Of a stretch of DNA of 64,000 nt, positions 29,141 to 37,764 are shown in pieces. The stretch spans positions 434,001 to 498,000 of the forward strand of contig CAVYAT010000005.1 in the NCBI GenBank assembly GCA_963766605.1. The letters are read 5' to 3'. The position numbers were made by a program, and so were the translations under genes. The stretch comes from AC-49 sp963766605 (GTDB lineage Bacteria > Actinomycetota > Thermoleophilia > Solirubrobacterales > Solirubrobacteraceae). Within the stretch, counting starts at the first letter, position 1; every line of letters begins with the position of its first letter. The notes under the pieces were generated by a model, which worked only from the letters and a program-made list of their open reading frames with translations, had not been told where the DNA came from and made no database searches.

Positions 29141-29929
29141 TCAGTCGACGGCGTTGAGGTCCGCCTGGAGCTGCGTCAGGTTGAACCCCTCCGGCGACGT
29201 GCCGTCCTCGCCGAGCATCTCCTCCGACAGCAGCGCGTAGGCCTCGTCGCAGTACTCCTGGAAGAACTTCAGCGTCATCGGCTGGACCTTGGCCCACGTC
29301 ACGCAGTCGAGCATCTGGTCGCGCCGGGCGACGAGCGGGATGTAGTGACCGCCCTCGACCTTGGCGCCGTCGACGACGTCCCACGGCTTGTCGTCGTGGA
29401 ACTGCGCCATTGCCGAGTCGGGGAACTTCACGCCGATCCCGACCGCCCCGAACAGGTACAGCGCGGCGTACAGGTGGTCGAGGTCGCCCGGCTTCAGCGC
29501 GATGTAGGCGCCGATCTTGTGGCGCTGGCCGTGCGCGTCGATGACGCCGGTCTTGCGGCGGTAGTTGAGCGCGTCGCGGACGTTGGTGCCCTGGTCGGAG
29601 TTGGGATCGCTCGGCGTGTAGCCGGTGACCGCTCCGTAGTCGGCCAGCACGCCGTGGGTCGAGAACGTCGCCTCGCCGTCGCCGACCGCCGTCCACAGCA
29701 TCGTCTCGTGGGCCGCACCGGCGAACACGCAGTCGCCGGCCCCTTCGAAGCTCGGGCCCATCTCAGGGTCGGGCCCGTTGCCGAGCATCCCCCACTCCGG
29801 AACCGCTGTCTCGTGCCCGAAGTTGTCCGGCACCTTCGGCAAGACGGTGTCGAGCTCCACGTACTTCGCGAACAGAAGGTCGCGGTCATCGGTGGTCGCG
29901 GGCAGTTTGCCCGTCTTCAGTGTTGCCAT
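29141..29929 (-). CDS. papain-like cysteine-peptidase-fold protein of unknown function
   Basis: A 262-aa protein without a signal peptide. It matches a widespread unnamed family whose members begin TGKLPA.xD.RDL, have a WGMLGN..x..GDCVFAGAAHETMLW block, a GYTPSDP..DQGT..RDALNYRRKTG middle, and a GGHYIPLV...CVTWAKVQPMTLKFFQEYCDEAYALL end. The arrangement Cys (GDC, about residue 66), His (GGHYIP) and an Asn/Asp/Trp region resembles a permuted or standard papain-like triad. Peptidase activity is a fold-level inference. Neighbours (dnaE, coiled-coil protein) give no clue. Confidence 0.8.
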   Translation of the reverse strand: MATLKTGKLPATTDDRDLLFAKYVELDTVLPKVPDNFGHETAVPEWGMLGNGPDPEMGPSFEGAGDCVFAGAAHETMLWTAVGDGEATFSTHGVLADYGAVTGYTPSDPNSDQGTNVRDALNYRRKTGVIDAHGQRHKIGAYIALKPGDLDHLYAALYLFGAVGIGVKFPDSAMAQFHDDKPWDVVDGAKVEGGHYIPLVARRDQMLDCVTWAKVQPMTLKFFQEYCDEAYALLSEEMLGEDGTSPEGFNLTQLQADLNAVD

Positions 29930-29965
29930 TTCGGTGTGCCCCCCGGCTCGCTTGCGCGCCGCAGT

Positions 29966-31909
29966 CTAGACGCGCTGAACGGCGGCCAGCAAGTCCATCA
30001 TGGCGCGCGCCGTGTCGGCGTCGCCGGCGACAGCGACGCCGTGCGACGATGCGCCGCCGAGCAGTGCGACGATGTCCGCCGGCGAACCGCGCAGCGTGGC
30101 GCGGGGCTGGGGCGCGTCCGGCGGCAGGGGGCCGACTCCGGCGCGCAGCCCGTCGGTGCGGTCGGCGATCACGTGCCAGACCGCTGGCGCGGGGCCGTGG
30201 CCGGTGGCCAGAAGCTCGACCGCAAGCTCCTGGTCGCCCTGTCCCGCCGCGGCAGGCGCGGCGGCGAGCAACGCCAGGGCCTGGCCGGGATCGAGCAACG
30301 GCACCGCGTCGGCGAGCCCGACCGGCTCGCGACCGGCGCGCAGCAGCTTGCGGGCACGACGGCGCTTACCGGTCAGCTTGGCGGTGGGGCCGAAGCCGTC
30401 GCGGCCGCCGCCGGCAAGGACGGCGACATCCCGTGGGCAGCCGGTGACGTGGAACGCCGCGCTGGCATCGCTGGCACGTCGCGCGTCGCGCGTGATATCG
30501 GCGATGCCGTTATGGATCGACACGCGCCACGTGCCCGAGTCGCGGATCGTCAGCTCGTAGAGCAGGGTCTGGCCGGTGCGCCCCTGAAGCGCGAGCAGCG
30601 CGACGAGGATCTCCGTCGCCGCCGGGGTGTCGGTCTCGCCGAGCGCGGCCAGGGCGGGCGTGAGCCAGGCGGAGATCGGCTCGGTCGGGCGCCGGCCCGG
30701 GAGCGGCCGCCATTGCGGGTCGAGCTCGGGCTCGGCTTGCGGTGGCGGCGGCTCGGCGGTCTCCCGCAGGCGCTGCGCGGCACGCGAGAGGTCGGCGATC
30801 ACCGCCCGGGCGTCGGCCACCTGCTCCGGCGGCAGCACGGGTGGCGGCGCGGCGATCTGGGCCTCCAGGCGCGCTCGCTGCGACTCGTGGCGGTCGCGCT
30901 CGGTATCGATCGCCGCCTGGACGCGCTCAGCCTCGCGTTCGTAGCGGGCACGAACGCCGGCCGCGATCGCCATCACCTCCTCGAGCATCGCGGCGAGCCC
31001 GCGGATCTGCTCCTTCACGGCGGCGTCATCGGGGAAGTGGGCGCGTAGCGGGGCGTCGGTGGCGTCGACGGCCGCGGCCGTGCGCTCGCGCTCTGAGTGC
31101 AGCTGCGCTCGCAGCGACGCGACCTCGATCGTCGCGGCCTCGAGATCGCGCTTGGCCAGCGCGTACTGCTCGTCGCGTTCGTCGAGCTGCTCGCGGGTCA
31201 GCGCGAGGCGCTCCTGAGCCTCGGCCCGCAGCAGTTGTGCCTGCTCGAGGCGCTCGCGCATCCGTGCGGCCGCGGCCATCACGTCACGCAGCGCCGTGTG
31301 GGCGATCGCCTGGCGGGCCGCGTCGGTCTCGACGCGCTCGCGCATCGCCTCGATCTCGTCGCGCAGCGCCTCCATCTGCTCGCTGAACGCGGTCTGCAGC
31401 TCGGCGCGACGGTCGAGCTCGGCCCGCAGCTCGTTGGCGCCGTGGGCGGCCAGCTCCGCCTTCGCGCGGGCCGCCTCGTGGCGGGCGATCAGGCCTTGGG
31501 CGAGGTCGGCGTCGCGGCGGCGGTGGTTCAGCTCGCGCTCGAACTCCTCGGCGCGCTGGTAGGCCTCGCGCAGCTCAGCGCGCAGATCGTCGCCGGCGCC
31601 GATCGCGTCGCGCCGGGCCTTGGCAAGATCGTCCTGGGTCTCGATCCGCAGCTGGCGCTCGGAGTGCTCGCGCTGGTGGGCGTGGCGCAGGTCGCGCTTG
31701 AGGGCGTCGATGTCGCTCGCCATCTCGTCGCGCCGCTCCCGCGCAAGCTCGAGCTCGCCCGACAGCGCGTCGGTCCTGCCCTGCAGCCGGTCGATGTCGT
31801 GACGGGCCTGCGCCAGCTGCTCCTGCAGCTGCTCCTCGGCGATCTCGGCACGCTTGGCCCGGCGCTGGGCCAGCATCGCGGGATCGATCGGGTTGTCGGC
31901 GGGGAGCAC
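29966..31909 (-). CDS. long coiled-coil protein with C-terminal SCP2-like repeats
   Basis: A 647-aa cytosolic protein, GTG start. Residues ~10-360 form a nearly continuous charged coiled coil (AKRAEIAEEQLQEQLAQARHD; repeated E/R/Q/A heptads). A Pro-rich hinge (AEPPPPQAEPELDPQW) near residue 395 leads into a globular C-terminus. There, two segments (about 465-550 and 560-647) each follow the sterol-carrier-protein-2 pattern, for example WHVIADRTDGLRAGVGPLPP...ATLRGSPADIVALLGG...GVAVAGDADTARAMMDLL. The SCP2 assignment is inference. Function is unknown; a scaffold or lipid-sensing structural role is possible. A good promoter lies directly upstream. Confidence 0.82.
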   Translation of the reverse strand: MLPADNPIDPAMLAQRRAKRAEIAEEQLQEQLAQARHDIDRLQGRTDALSGELELARERRDEMASDIDALKRDLRHAHQREHSERQLRIETQDDLAKARRDAIGAGDDLRAELREAYQRAEEFERELNHRRRDADLAQGLIARHEAARAKAELAAHGANELRAELDRRAELQTAFSEQMEALRDEIEAMRERVETDAARQAIAHTALRDVMAAAARMRERLEQAQLLRAEAQERLALTREQLDERDEQYALAKRDLEAATIEVASLRAQLHSERERTAAAVDATDAPLRAHFPDDAAVKEQIRGLAAMLEEVMAIAAGVRARYEREAERVQAAIDTERDRHESQRARLEAQIAAPPPVLPPEQVADARAVIADLSRAAQRLRETAEPPPPQAEPELDPQWRPLPGRRPTEPISAWLTPALAALGETDTPAATEILVALLALQGRTGQTLLYELTIRDSGTWRVSIHNGIADITRDARRASDASAAFHVTGCPRDVAVLAGGGRDGFGPTAKLTGKRRRARKLLRAGREPVGLADAVPLLDPGQALALLAAAPAAAGQGDQELAVELLATGHGPAPAVWHVIADRTDGLRAGVGPLPPDAPQPRATLRGSPADIVALLGGASSHGVAVAGDADTARAMMDLLAAVQRV

Positions 31910-31917
31910 CGACGATC

Positions 31918-31947
31918 AATCTACGAGCGAACGTTTGAGCGCGTCAA
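31918..31947 (-). promoter_or_regulatory. sigma70-type promoter of the coiled-coil gene, probably leaderless
   Basis: On the minus strand TTGACG (31947-31942), 18-bp spacer, TAGATT (31923-31918). The GTG start is at 31909, about nine bases after the -10, so transcription would begin within 2-3 nt of the start codon. No Shine-Dalgarno is present. Confidence 0.55.
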
Positions 31948-32040
31948 GCGCTGAGCGCGGCTGTGCGGCGTGCGTGGCGGCGCACAGCGCCGACGACCGG
32001 CCGCGCAACCCGTCACAACACTCCCACGCGCGGCGACAGA

Positions 32041-32256
32041 TCAGATGTCGCCGTGCGACCCGTTGCCCCGGTGGGCAAGGGCGACCAGGGCGGCGACCGC
32101 GGCGCTGGCGGCGAGCGCGGCACCGGCGACGGCGATGCGGCGCTCGCGGAGCTTGGCGCGGGCGTCGCCGGCGTCGCGGCGCACTGAGCGCATCACGGTC
32201 TTCCAGACGATGAAGCCGAGAACCTTGTAGGCGGTGCCGGAGCCTTTGGAGGCCAT
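32041..32256 (-). CDS. small membrane protein (DUF4235-like)
   Basis: A 71-aa protein: a MASKGSGTAYKVLGFIVWKTVMRSVRRD amphipathic N-terminal part, a charged middle (ARAKLRERRI) and one transmembrane helix (VAGAALAASAAVAALVALA), ending HRGNGSHGDI. The N-terminus resembles DUF4235 proteins of actinobacteria. It begins 10 bp after the argG stop and may be the last gene of the arg operon. Confidence 0.7.
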   Translation of the reverse strand: MASKGSGTAYKVLGFIVWKTVMRSVRRDAGDARAKLRERRIAVAGAALAASAAVAALVALAHRGNGSHGDI

Positions 32257-32266
32257 GGCGAACACG

Positions 32267-33538
32267 CTACTCCTCGCGCGACGCGCGCAGCCGGTGGGCC
32301 ATGCGCGACTGCAGCGACCACAGCTCGATGAAGCCCGGCGACGCCTGCTGGCTGAACAGGCCGCCCGACACCTCGAACGTGGCCAGCGACGCGTCGTACA
32401 CGGCGTTGGGCGACGAACGGGTCACCACGCGCGCGTGCCCCTTGTAGAGCTTGACCCCGATCGTTCCGGTCACCTGCTCGTTGACCGAGTCCATGTACGC
32501 ATCGAGGTCGCCGCGCAGCGGCTCCCACCACAGCCCCGCATAGACGAGGTACGCCCACTGGCGGTCCAGCGAGGGCTTGAACTGGTTCTGATGGATCGTG
32601 CCGACGAGCTTCTCGAGCTCGGCGTGCGCCGGTAGCAGCACCGCCGCCGCGGGCACCTCGTAGATGTCGCGGACCTTCAGGCCGACGATCCGGTCCTCGA
32701 TGTGGTCGACGATCCCGACGCCGTGGCGCGCCGCGATCTCCGCCACGCGCTCGATCAGCTCCACCAGCCCCAGCGACGTGCCGTCGAGCGACACGGGCAG
32801 ACCGCGCTCGAAGCCGATCTCGACCGTCTGCGCCTCGTCGGGGGCCTGCTCAGGTGGGGTGACGAGCTGGAAGACGTCGTCGTGTGGCGCCTGGTCGAGG
32901 TGCTCGATCCACTTGCCCTCCGACGAGCGGCCCCACAGGTTGTCGTCGATCGAGTACGGCGTCGTCTCGGTCCCGCCTTTGACCGGGATCCCGTGCTCGC
33001 GCGCGTACGCGATCTCCTCTTCGCGCCCCATCTGCCACGAGCGGACCGGCGCGATGATCTTGAGCTCCGGAGCCAGCGTCGTCACCGTCGCCTCGATGCG
33101 CACCTGGTCGTTGCCCTTGCCGGTACAGCCGTGGGCGATCGTGTCGCAGCCATGCTTGCGGGCGTACTCGACCGCCAGCTTGGCGATCAGCGGCCGGCCC
33201 AGCGCCGTGAACAGCGGATAGCCGAGACCGTAGATCGCGTTGGCCTTGATCGCCGGAGCGACGAAATCGCGGGCGAACTCCTCGCGCGCGTCGACGACCT
33301 CGGCCGCCAGCGCGCCGAGCTGGATCGCCTTGCCCTGCACGACGTCATAGTCCTCGCCGGGCTGGCCGAGGTTGACGGTCAGCGCGACCACCTCGGCCTC
33401 GTACTCCTGCTGGATCCAGTGCAGCATCACGCTCGTGTCCAGCCCGCCCGAGTACAGGAGGAGGACGCGATTGACCTCGTCGGGCGTGGCCAGGTAGGAC
33501 GCGGCGCCGGCGTCGGGGCTGTGGATCGGCTCGCTCAC
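32267..33538 (-). CDS. argG: argininosuccinate synthase
   Basis: Condenses citrulline and aspartate with ATP. It is 423 aa with the P-loop-like YSGGLDTSVMLHWIQ, the AHGCTGKGNDQVRIE signature and the SIDDNLWGRSSEGKWIEHLDQAP segment. The GTG start overlaps the argD stop (GTGA). In many actinobacteria argF and argR stand between argD and argG; here argG follows argD directly. An extra ~20 residues precede the NRVLLLYSGG strand. Confidence 0.96.
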   Translation of the reverse strand: MSEPIHSPDAGAASYLATPDEVNRVLLLYSGGLDTSVMLHWIQQEYEAEVVALTVNLGQPGEDYDVVQGKAIQLGALAAEVVDAREEFARDFVAPAIKANAIYGLGYPLFTALGRPLIAKLAVEYARKHGCDTIAHGCTGKGNDQVRIEATVTTLAPELKIIAPVRSWQMGREEEIAYAREHGIPVKGGTETTPYSIDDNLWGRSSEGKWIEHLDQAPHDDVFQLVTPPEQAPDEAQTVEIGFERGLPVSLDGTSLGLVELIERVAEIAARHGVGIVDHIEDRIVGLKVRDIYEVPAAAVLLPAHAELEKLVGTIHQNQFKPSLDRQWAYLVYAGLWWEPLRGDLDAYMDSVNEQVTGTIGVKLYKGHARVVTRSSPNAVYDASLATFEVSGGLFSQQASPGFIELWSLQSRMAHRLRASREE

Positions 33539-34692
33539 GTGCGGGCCGAAAGGGTACGGGCGATGCGCCCAAGAGCGTCGTCAGCCTGCGCGCGATCGAT
33601 GATCAGCGGCGGCAGCAGTCGCACGGTCTGTGGCCCGGTCGCATTGACGACGAGCCGCTCGTTGCGCAGCAGCGACAACACGACGTCCGGCGCATCCCCA
33701 CCGTCGAGGTCGAACCCGATCATCAGGCCGCGCCCGCGGACGGCGATCACGCCGGGCAGCTCGGCGACCGCGCCACGCAGGTGGTCGCCCAGCTCGCGCA
33801 CGCGCTCGAGCAGCACCTCGTCGGTCAGCACGTCGAGCGCCGCGTGGCCCGCCGCGCACTGCACTGGCCCGCCGGCGAACGTCGATCCGTGGTCGCCGGG
33901 CACGAGCACGCCGCGCAACCGCTCGCCGGTCACCAGCGCGCCGATCGGCAGCCCGCCGCCCAGCGCCTTGGCCGTGGTCAGCGCGTCGGGGATCACGCCC
34001 GGCCACTCGTAGCCCCAGCGTGCGCCGGTGCGCCCGAGCCCGCATTGGATCTCGTCGAAGATCAGCGCCGCCCCGTGGCGGTCACACGCCTTGCGCGCGG
34101 CGACCAGCACGTCGTCGGCGATCACGTGGACCCCGGTCTCCCCCTGGATCGGCTCGATGATCACCGCGGCGGTGTTGTCGTCGACCTCCTCGTCGATCGC
34201 CGCCGTGGTGGCGTCGATCGCGCGAAAGCCGGGCACCAGCGGCGCGAACGGCGCCTGCTTGGCCTCCTGCGGCGTCGCGCTCAGCGAGCCGTAGGTCCGG
34301 CCGTGGAACGCGCGGTGGAAGCTGATGATGTCGCCGCCCGGCTTGGCCTTGCGCGAGACCTTGATCGCCGCCTCGATCGCCTCGGCGCCCGAGTTGGTGA
34401 AGAACACGCCGCCGCCCAGCGACAGCGCGGCCAGGCGGTCGGCCAGCCGCGCCATCGGGTCGGTGTAGTAGAGGTTGCCGACATGGATCAGGCGCGCCGC
34501 CTGCTCGGTGATCGCCGCGACGACATGCGGATGGGAGTGGCCGACCGACGTCACGCCGATGCCCGACAGGAAGTCGAGGTACTCGTTGCCGTCGGCGTCC
34601 CACAGGCGCGCGCCCTCGCCGCGGACGAACTCGGTGTCGTAGCGGGCGTAGGTCGCCAGCAGGTGCTGCCCGTGGAGCCGCTGCACCGTCAT
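33535..34692 (-). CDS. argD: acetylornithine aminotransferase
   Basis: PLP-dependent class III aminotransferase making N-acetylornithine, 385 aa. Visible motifs are DADGNEYLDFLSGIGVTSVGHSHP, FFTNSGAEAIEAAIKVSRK, FHGRTYGSLSATPQ, IFDEIQCGLGRTG and the PLP lysine in TTAKALGGGLPIGA. The start ATG overlaps the argB stop (ATGA). It may also serve as succinyldiaminopimelate aminotransferase, as in other bacteria. Confidence 0.95.
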   Translation of the reverse strand: MTVQRLHGQHLLATYARYDTEFVRGEGARLWDADGNEYLDFLSGIGVTSVGHSHPHVVAAITEQAARLIHVGNLYYTDPMARLADRLAALSLGGGVFFTNSGAEAIEAAIKVSRKAKPGGDIISFHRAFHGRTYGSLSATPQEAKQAPFAPLVPGFRAIDATTAAIDEEVDDNTAAVIIEPIQGETGVHVIADDVLVAARKACDRHGAALIFDEIQCGLGRTGARWGYEWPGVIPDALTTAKALGGGLPIGALVTGERLRGVLVPGDHGSTFAGGPVQCAAGHAALDVLTDEVLLERVRELGDHLRGAVAELPGVIAVRGRGLMIGFDLDGGDAPDVVLSLLRNERLVVNATGPQTVRLLPPLIIDRAQADDALGRIARTLSART

Positions 34693-35549
34693 CGCGCCGC
34701 CCGGATCTTCGTGCCGATGCCCGCGTTGGTGAACAGCTCGAGCAGCAGCGAATGGGCGATCCGCCCGTCGACGATGTGGGCGAACGTCACGCCGCCGTAG
34801 ATCGCATCCAGGCACGCCTGGAGCTTCGGCCGCATGCCGCCGCCGACGGCGCCCAGCGCGGCCTCAACCTCGTCGGCGTAGGCCTCGGAGACGACCGACG
34901 ACTCGTCGGCCGGGTCGCGCAGCCAGCCCTCGACGTCGGTCAGGAACATGACCTTGTAGGCGCCGAGCGCCCGGGCGACGGCGCCGGCTGCGGTGTCGGC
35001 GTTGATGTTGTGGGCGACGCCGTCGCGGTCGGCGCCGACCGACGCGATGACCGGGATGTAGTCCTGGGAGATGTGGTTGAGCAGGCCGGTGTCGACGCGC
35101 TCGATGCGCCCGACGAAGCCGACGTCCTGGCCGTCGGGCCCGGTATCGGTGACTGTGCGAAACAGCGCGCCGTCGTCGCCGCTGAGCCCGACCGCCGGCG
35201 TCCCGTAGCGGTTGATGCGCACGACGATGTCCTTGTTGACCTTGCCGATCAGGACCATCCGCGCGACCTCGACCGTCTGCGCATCGGACACGCGCACGCC
35301 GCCGACGAACTCGACGTCCATGCCGAGGCGCTCCATGAACGCCGTGATGTCCGGTCCGCCGCCGTGGACGACGACCGGGTTGAGTCCGACGTACTTGAGC
35401 AGCACGACGTCGCGGGCGAAGTCCTCGCGCAGCTCGGGATCGTTCATCGCTGCGCCGCCGTACTTGATGACGACCGTCCGGCCGTGGAACTCGCGGATGT
35501 AGGGCAACGCCTCCAGCAGCGTGCCGACTTCGGGGTGGCCCTGGCTCAT
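34689..35549 (-). CDS. argB: acetylglutamate kinase
   Basis: Phosphorylates N-acetylglutamate, 286 aa. It has the amino-acid kinase fold: VVIKYGGAAMNDPEL near residue 32, VVHGGGPDITAFMERLG, the FVGGVRVSDAQTVEVARMVL segment typical of NAGK, and the C-terminal GGMRPKLQACLDAIYGGV. The VEVARMVLIGKVNKDIV stretch and the N-terminal helix fit the arginine-sensitive hexameric type (inference). The start overlaps the argJ stop by 4 bp. Confidence 0.96.
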   Translation of the reverse strand: MSQGHPEVGTLLEALPYIREFHGRTVVIKYGGAAMNDPELREDFARDVVLLKYVGLNPVVVHGGGPDITAFMERLGMDVEFVGGVRVSDAQTVEVARMVLIGKVNKDIVVRINRYGTPAVGLSGDDGALFRTVTDTGPDGQDVGFVGRIERVDTGLLNHISQDYIPVIASVGADRDGVAHNINADTAAGAVARALGAYKVMFLTDVEGWLRDPADESSVVSEAYADEVEAALGAVGGGMRPKLQACLDAIYGGVTFAHIVDGRIAHSLLLELFTNAGIGTKIRAAR

Positions 35550-36784
35550 GTCGTGTACTCCGCGTTGATCGTGACGTACTCGTGGCCGAGGTCGGCGAAC
35601 AGCACCTCGGCCTCGTAGCCCGAGCCGGGCAGGCCGATGACGAACTCGACCTCGTCGCGGGCCACGCGGGCCTCGAGGTCGGAACGATCGAACCCGACCT
35701 CGGTACCGGCGACGCAGACCTGGACGCCCTCGATCGAGATGTCCAGCGTCAGCGGGTCGGCATCGAGGAACGCGCCGCCGACCGCTTGGGCGATCCGTCC
35801 CCAGTTGGGGTCGCCGCCGTGCAGCGCGGTCTTGACGAGCGGCGAGTTGGCGACCGCATAGCCAGCCCGGCGCACCGCCTCGTCGGAGCCGCCGTACACG
35901 ACGACCCGGCCGATGCGCCGCGAGCCCTCGCCGTCGGCCACGATCGCAATCGCCAGCTGGCGCAGGAGTGCGTCGAGCGCTTCGCCGAACGCGCGCTCGG
36001 CATCGGACTCCGGCTCGACCGCGACGCCGCTCTCACCGCTGCACATGAGGATGACGGTGTCGTTGGTCGACAGCTGCCCGTCGACCGAGATGCGGTCGAA
36101 CGACCGCTTGACGCAGACGCCGAGCAGCAGGTCGGCCGTCTCGGCACCGAGCACCGCGTCGGTCTGCACGAAGCACAGCATCGTGGCGAAGTTCGGCTGC
36201 ATCATCCCGGCGCCCTTGGCCTGCGCGGTCAGCCGCACCGTGCCACCCGGAAGCTCGACCGACAGCGACGCGCGCTTGGAGCTCTTGTCGGTCGTCATGA
36301 TCGCCGTCGCGAAGTCCTCGTCGCCGTCGGCGCGCAGCTGCTCGCTGCAGCGCTGCAGGCCACGGACGATGTCGTCGCCGGGCAGCTGGACGCCGATCAC
36401 GCCGGTCGATGCGACCGCGACCTGGTCCTCGTGGACGCGCCCGGCCAGCGCCGCCGCGCCCTGCATGCGGGCCGCCTCGTCCATCCCGCGCCGGCCGGTC
36501 GCCGCGTTGGCGTTGCCCGAGTTGACGACGGCGACGCGCAGCGCGTCCAGGCGCGCGTGCTCCTTGGTGATGACGACCGGCGGCGCCAGCACGCCGGAGC
36601 GGGTGAAGCGCGCGGCGCTCGTGCACGCCTCGCTGCCGCAGACCAGCAGCCCGAGGTCCAGCGCGCCGGACGGCTTGATCCCGGCCGCGACACCGGCCGC
36701 CCGGAAGCCGGCGGGCAGCCCCGCTTCGGGCGTCTCGACGACGTGGGAGGGCGCCGGGACCCAGCGCGACGAGAAGAACGTCAC
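35546..36784 (-). CDS. argJ: bifunctional ornithine acetyltransferase/N-acetylglutamate synthase
   Basis: Transfers acetyl from acetylornithine to glutamate, closing the acetyl cycle. It is 412 aa and self-cleaving: the nucleophile Thr201 in PNFATMLCF is where the precursor splits into alpha and beta chains. Other motifs are VVNSGNANAATG, ASTGVIGVQLPGD, TTDKSSKRA and SVDGQLSTNDTV, and the end ...VTINAEYTT. The GTG start at 36784 overlaps the argC stop (GTGA). Confidence 0.95.
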   Translation of the reverse strand: MTFFSSRWVPAPSHVVETPEAGLPAGFRAAGVAAGIKPSGALDLGLLVCGSEACTSAARFTRSGVLAPPVVITKEHARLDALRVAVVNSGNANAATGRRGMDEAARMQGAAALAGRVHEDQVAVASTGVIGVQLPGDDIVRGLQRCSEQLRADGDEDFATAIMTTDKSSKRASLSVELPGGTVRLTAQAKGAGMMQPNFATMLCFVQTDAVLGAETADLLLGVCVKRSFDRISVDGQLSTNDTVILMCSGESGVAVEPESDAERAFGEALDALLRQLAIAIVADGEGSRRIGRVVVYGGSDEAVRRAGYAVANSPLVKTALHGGDPNWGRIAQAVGGAFLDADPLTLDISIEGVQVCVAGTEVGFDRSDLEARVARDEVEFVIGLPGSGYEAEVLFADLGHEYVTINAEYTT

Positions 36785-37764
36785 GGCCGCAGCCCCTCGG
36801 TCTCGTCGTAGCCGAACATCAGGTTGAGGCTCTGCATCGCCTGCGACGACGACCCCTTCCACAGGTTGTCGAGCGCCGAGAAGACGATCAGCTTCTCGCT
36901 CGTGCCGTCCTGATGGACGTGGATGCGGCAGTAGTTCGTGTCACGGACCGCGCGCATGCCCGGCGGCTGCGACACGAGCTCGATGAACGGCTCCTCCTCG
37001 TAGGCCTGCTGGATCAGCGCCAGCGCGTTCAGCGGCTCGGTCAGCGTCAGGTAGCAGGTCAGCAGCTCGCCCTGGTCGACCGGCACGAGGTGCGGGACGA
37101 ACGTCACGCCGACCCCCTGGGCCCCGGCCGCCGCGAGCTCCTGGTCGATCTCGGGCGTGTGGCGGTGGGTGCCGACGCCATAGGGGGTGACGTTCTCGTC
37201 GGCGGATACGAAGTGGGTCTTGGCGGTCGGCGCGCGGCCGGCGCCCGAGATGCCGGTCTTGGCGTCGATGATCGCGTCGGCGATGTACGGCGCGATCGGC
37301 GCCAGCGCGAGGATCGCCGCGGTCGGGAAGCAGCCAGGGCTGGCGACGAGCGTCGTCGTGGCGATTTCGTCGCGGTATCGCTCGGGCAGGCCGTAGACGG
37401 CGGTCGGGATCAGCTCGGGCGCCGGATGGGGCACGTAGTGGCGCTCGTAGACCGCGACGTCGCGCAGACGGAAGTCGGCGCTGAGGTCGACGACCTTCAT
37501 CCCGCGCTCGTGCAGCGTCGCCACGACAGGCGCGGCGGCGCCGTGGGGCAGCGCGACGATCGCCGCATCGGCCTCGATCGTCGTCTCGTCGAGCGCGTCA
37601 AGGGTCAGCGGCACGCGGTGCTGGGGGTAGAGCTCGTCGAGCCGAACGCCCGCGTCGCTGCGGCTGGTGACCGAGGTCAGCGTGAAGTAGGGATGGCGCT
37701 GGACCAGCGCCGCCGCCAGCGCGCCGGTGTAGCCGCTGGCCCCGATGACCGCGACGTCAGGCAC
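36781..37764 (-). CDS. argC: N-acetyl-gamma-glutamyl-phosphate reductase
   Basis: NADPH-dependent reductase, 327 aa. It has the Rossmann start VAVIGASGYTGALAAALV, VALPHGAAAPVV, the catalytic-Cys motif VASPGCFPTAAILAL, KTGISGAGRAPT, and the C-terminal ALDNLWKGSSSQAMQSLNLMFG. GTG start. Its first codons overlap the last 8 bases of pheT, so arginine biosynthesis is directly coupled to the pheST unit. Confidence 0.96.
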   Translation of the reverse strand: MPDVAVIGASGYTGALAAALVQRHPYFTLTSVTSRSDAGVRLDELYPQHRVPLTLDALDETTIEADAAIVALPHGAAAPVVATLHERGMKVVDLSADFRLRDVAVYERHYVPHPAPELIPTAVYGLPERYRDEIATTTLVASPGCFPTAAILALAPIAPYIADAIIDAKTGISGAGRAPTAKTHFVSADENVTPYGVGTHRHTPEIDQELAAAGAQGVGVTFVPHLVPVDQGELLTCYLTLTEPLNALALIQQAYEEEPFIELVSQPPGMRAVRDTNYCRIHVHQDGTSEKLIVFSALDNLWKGSSSQAMQSLNLMFGYDETEGLRP

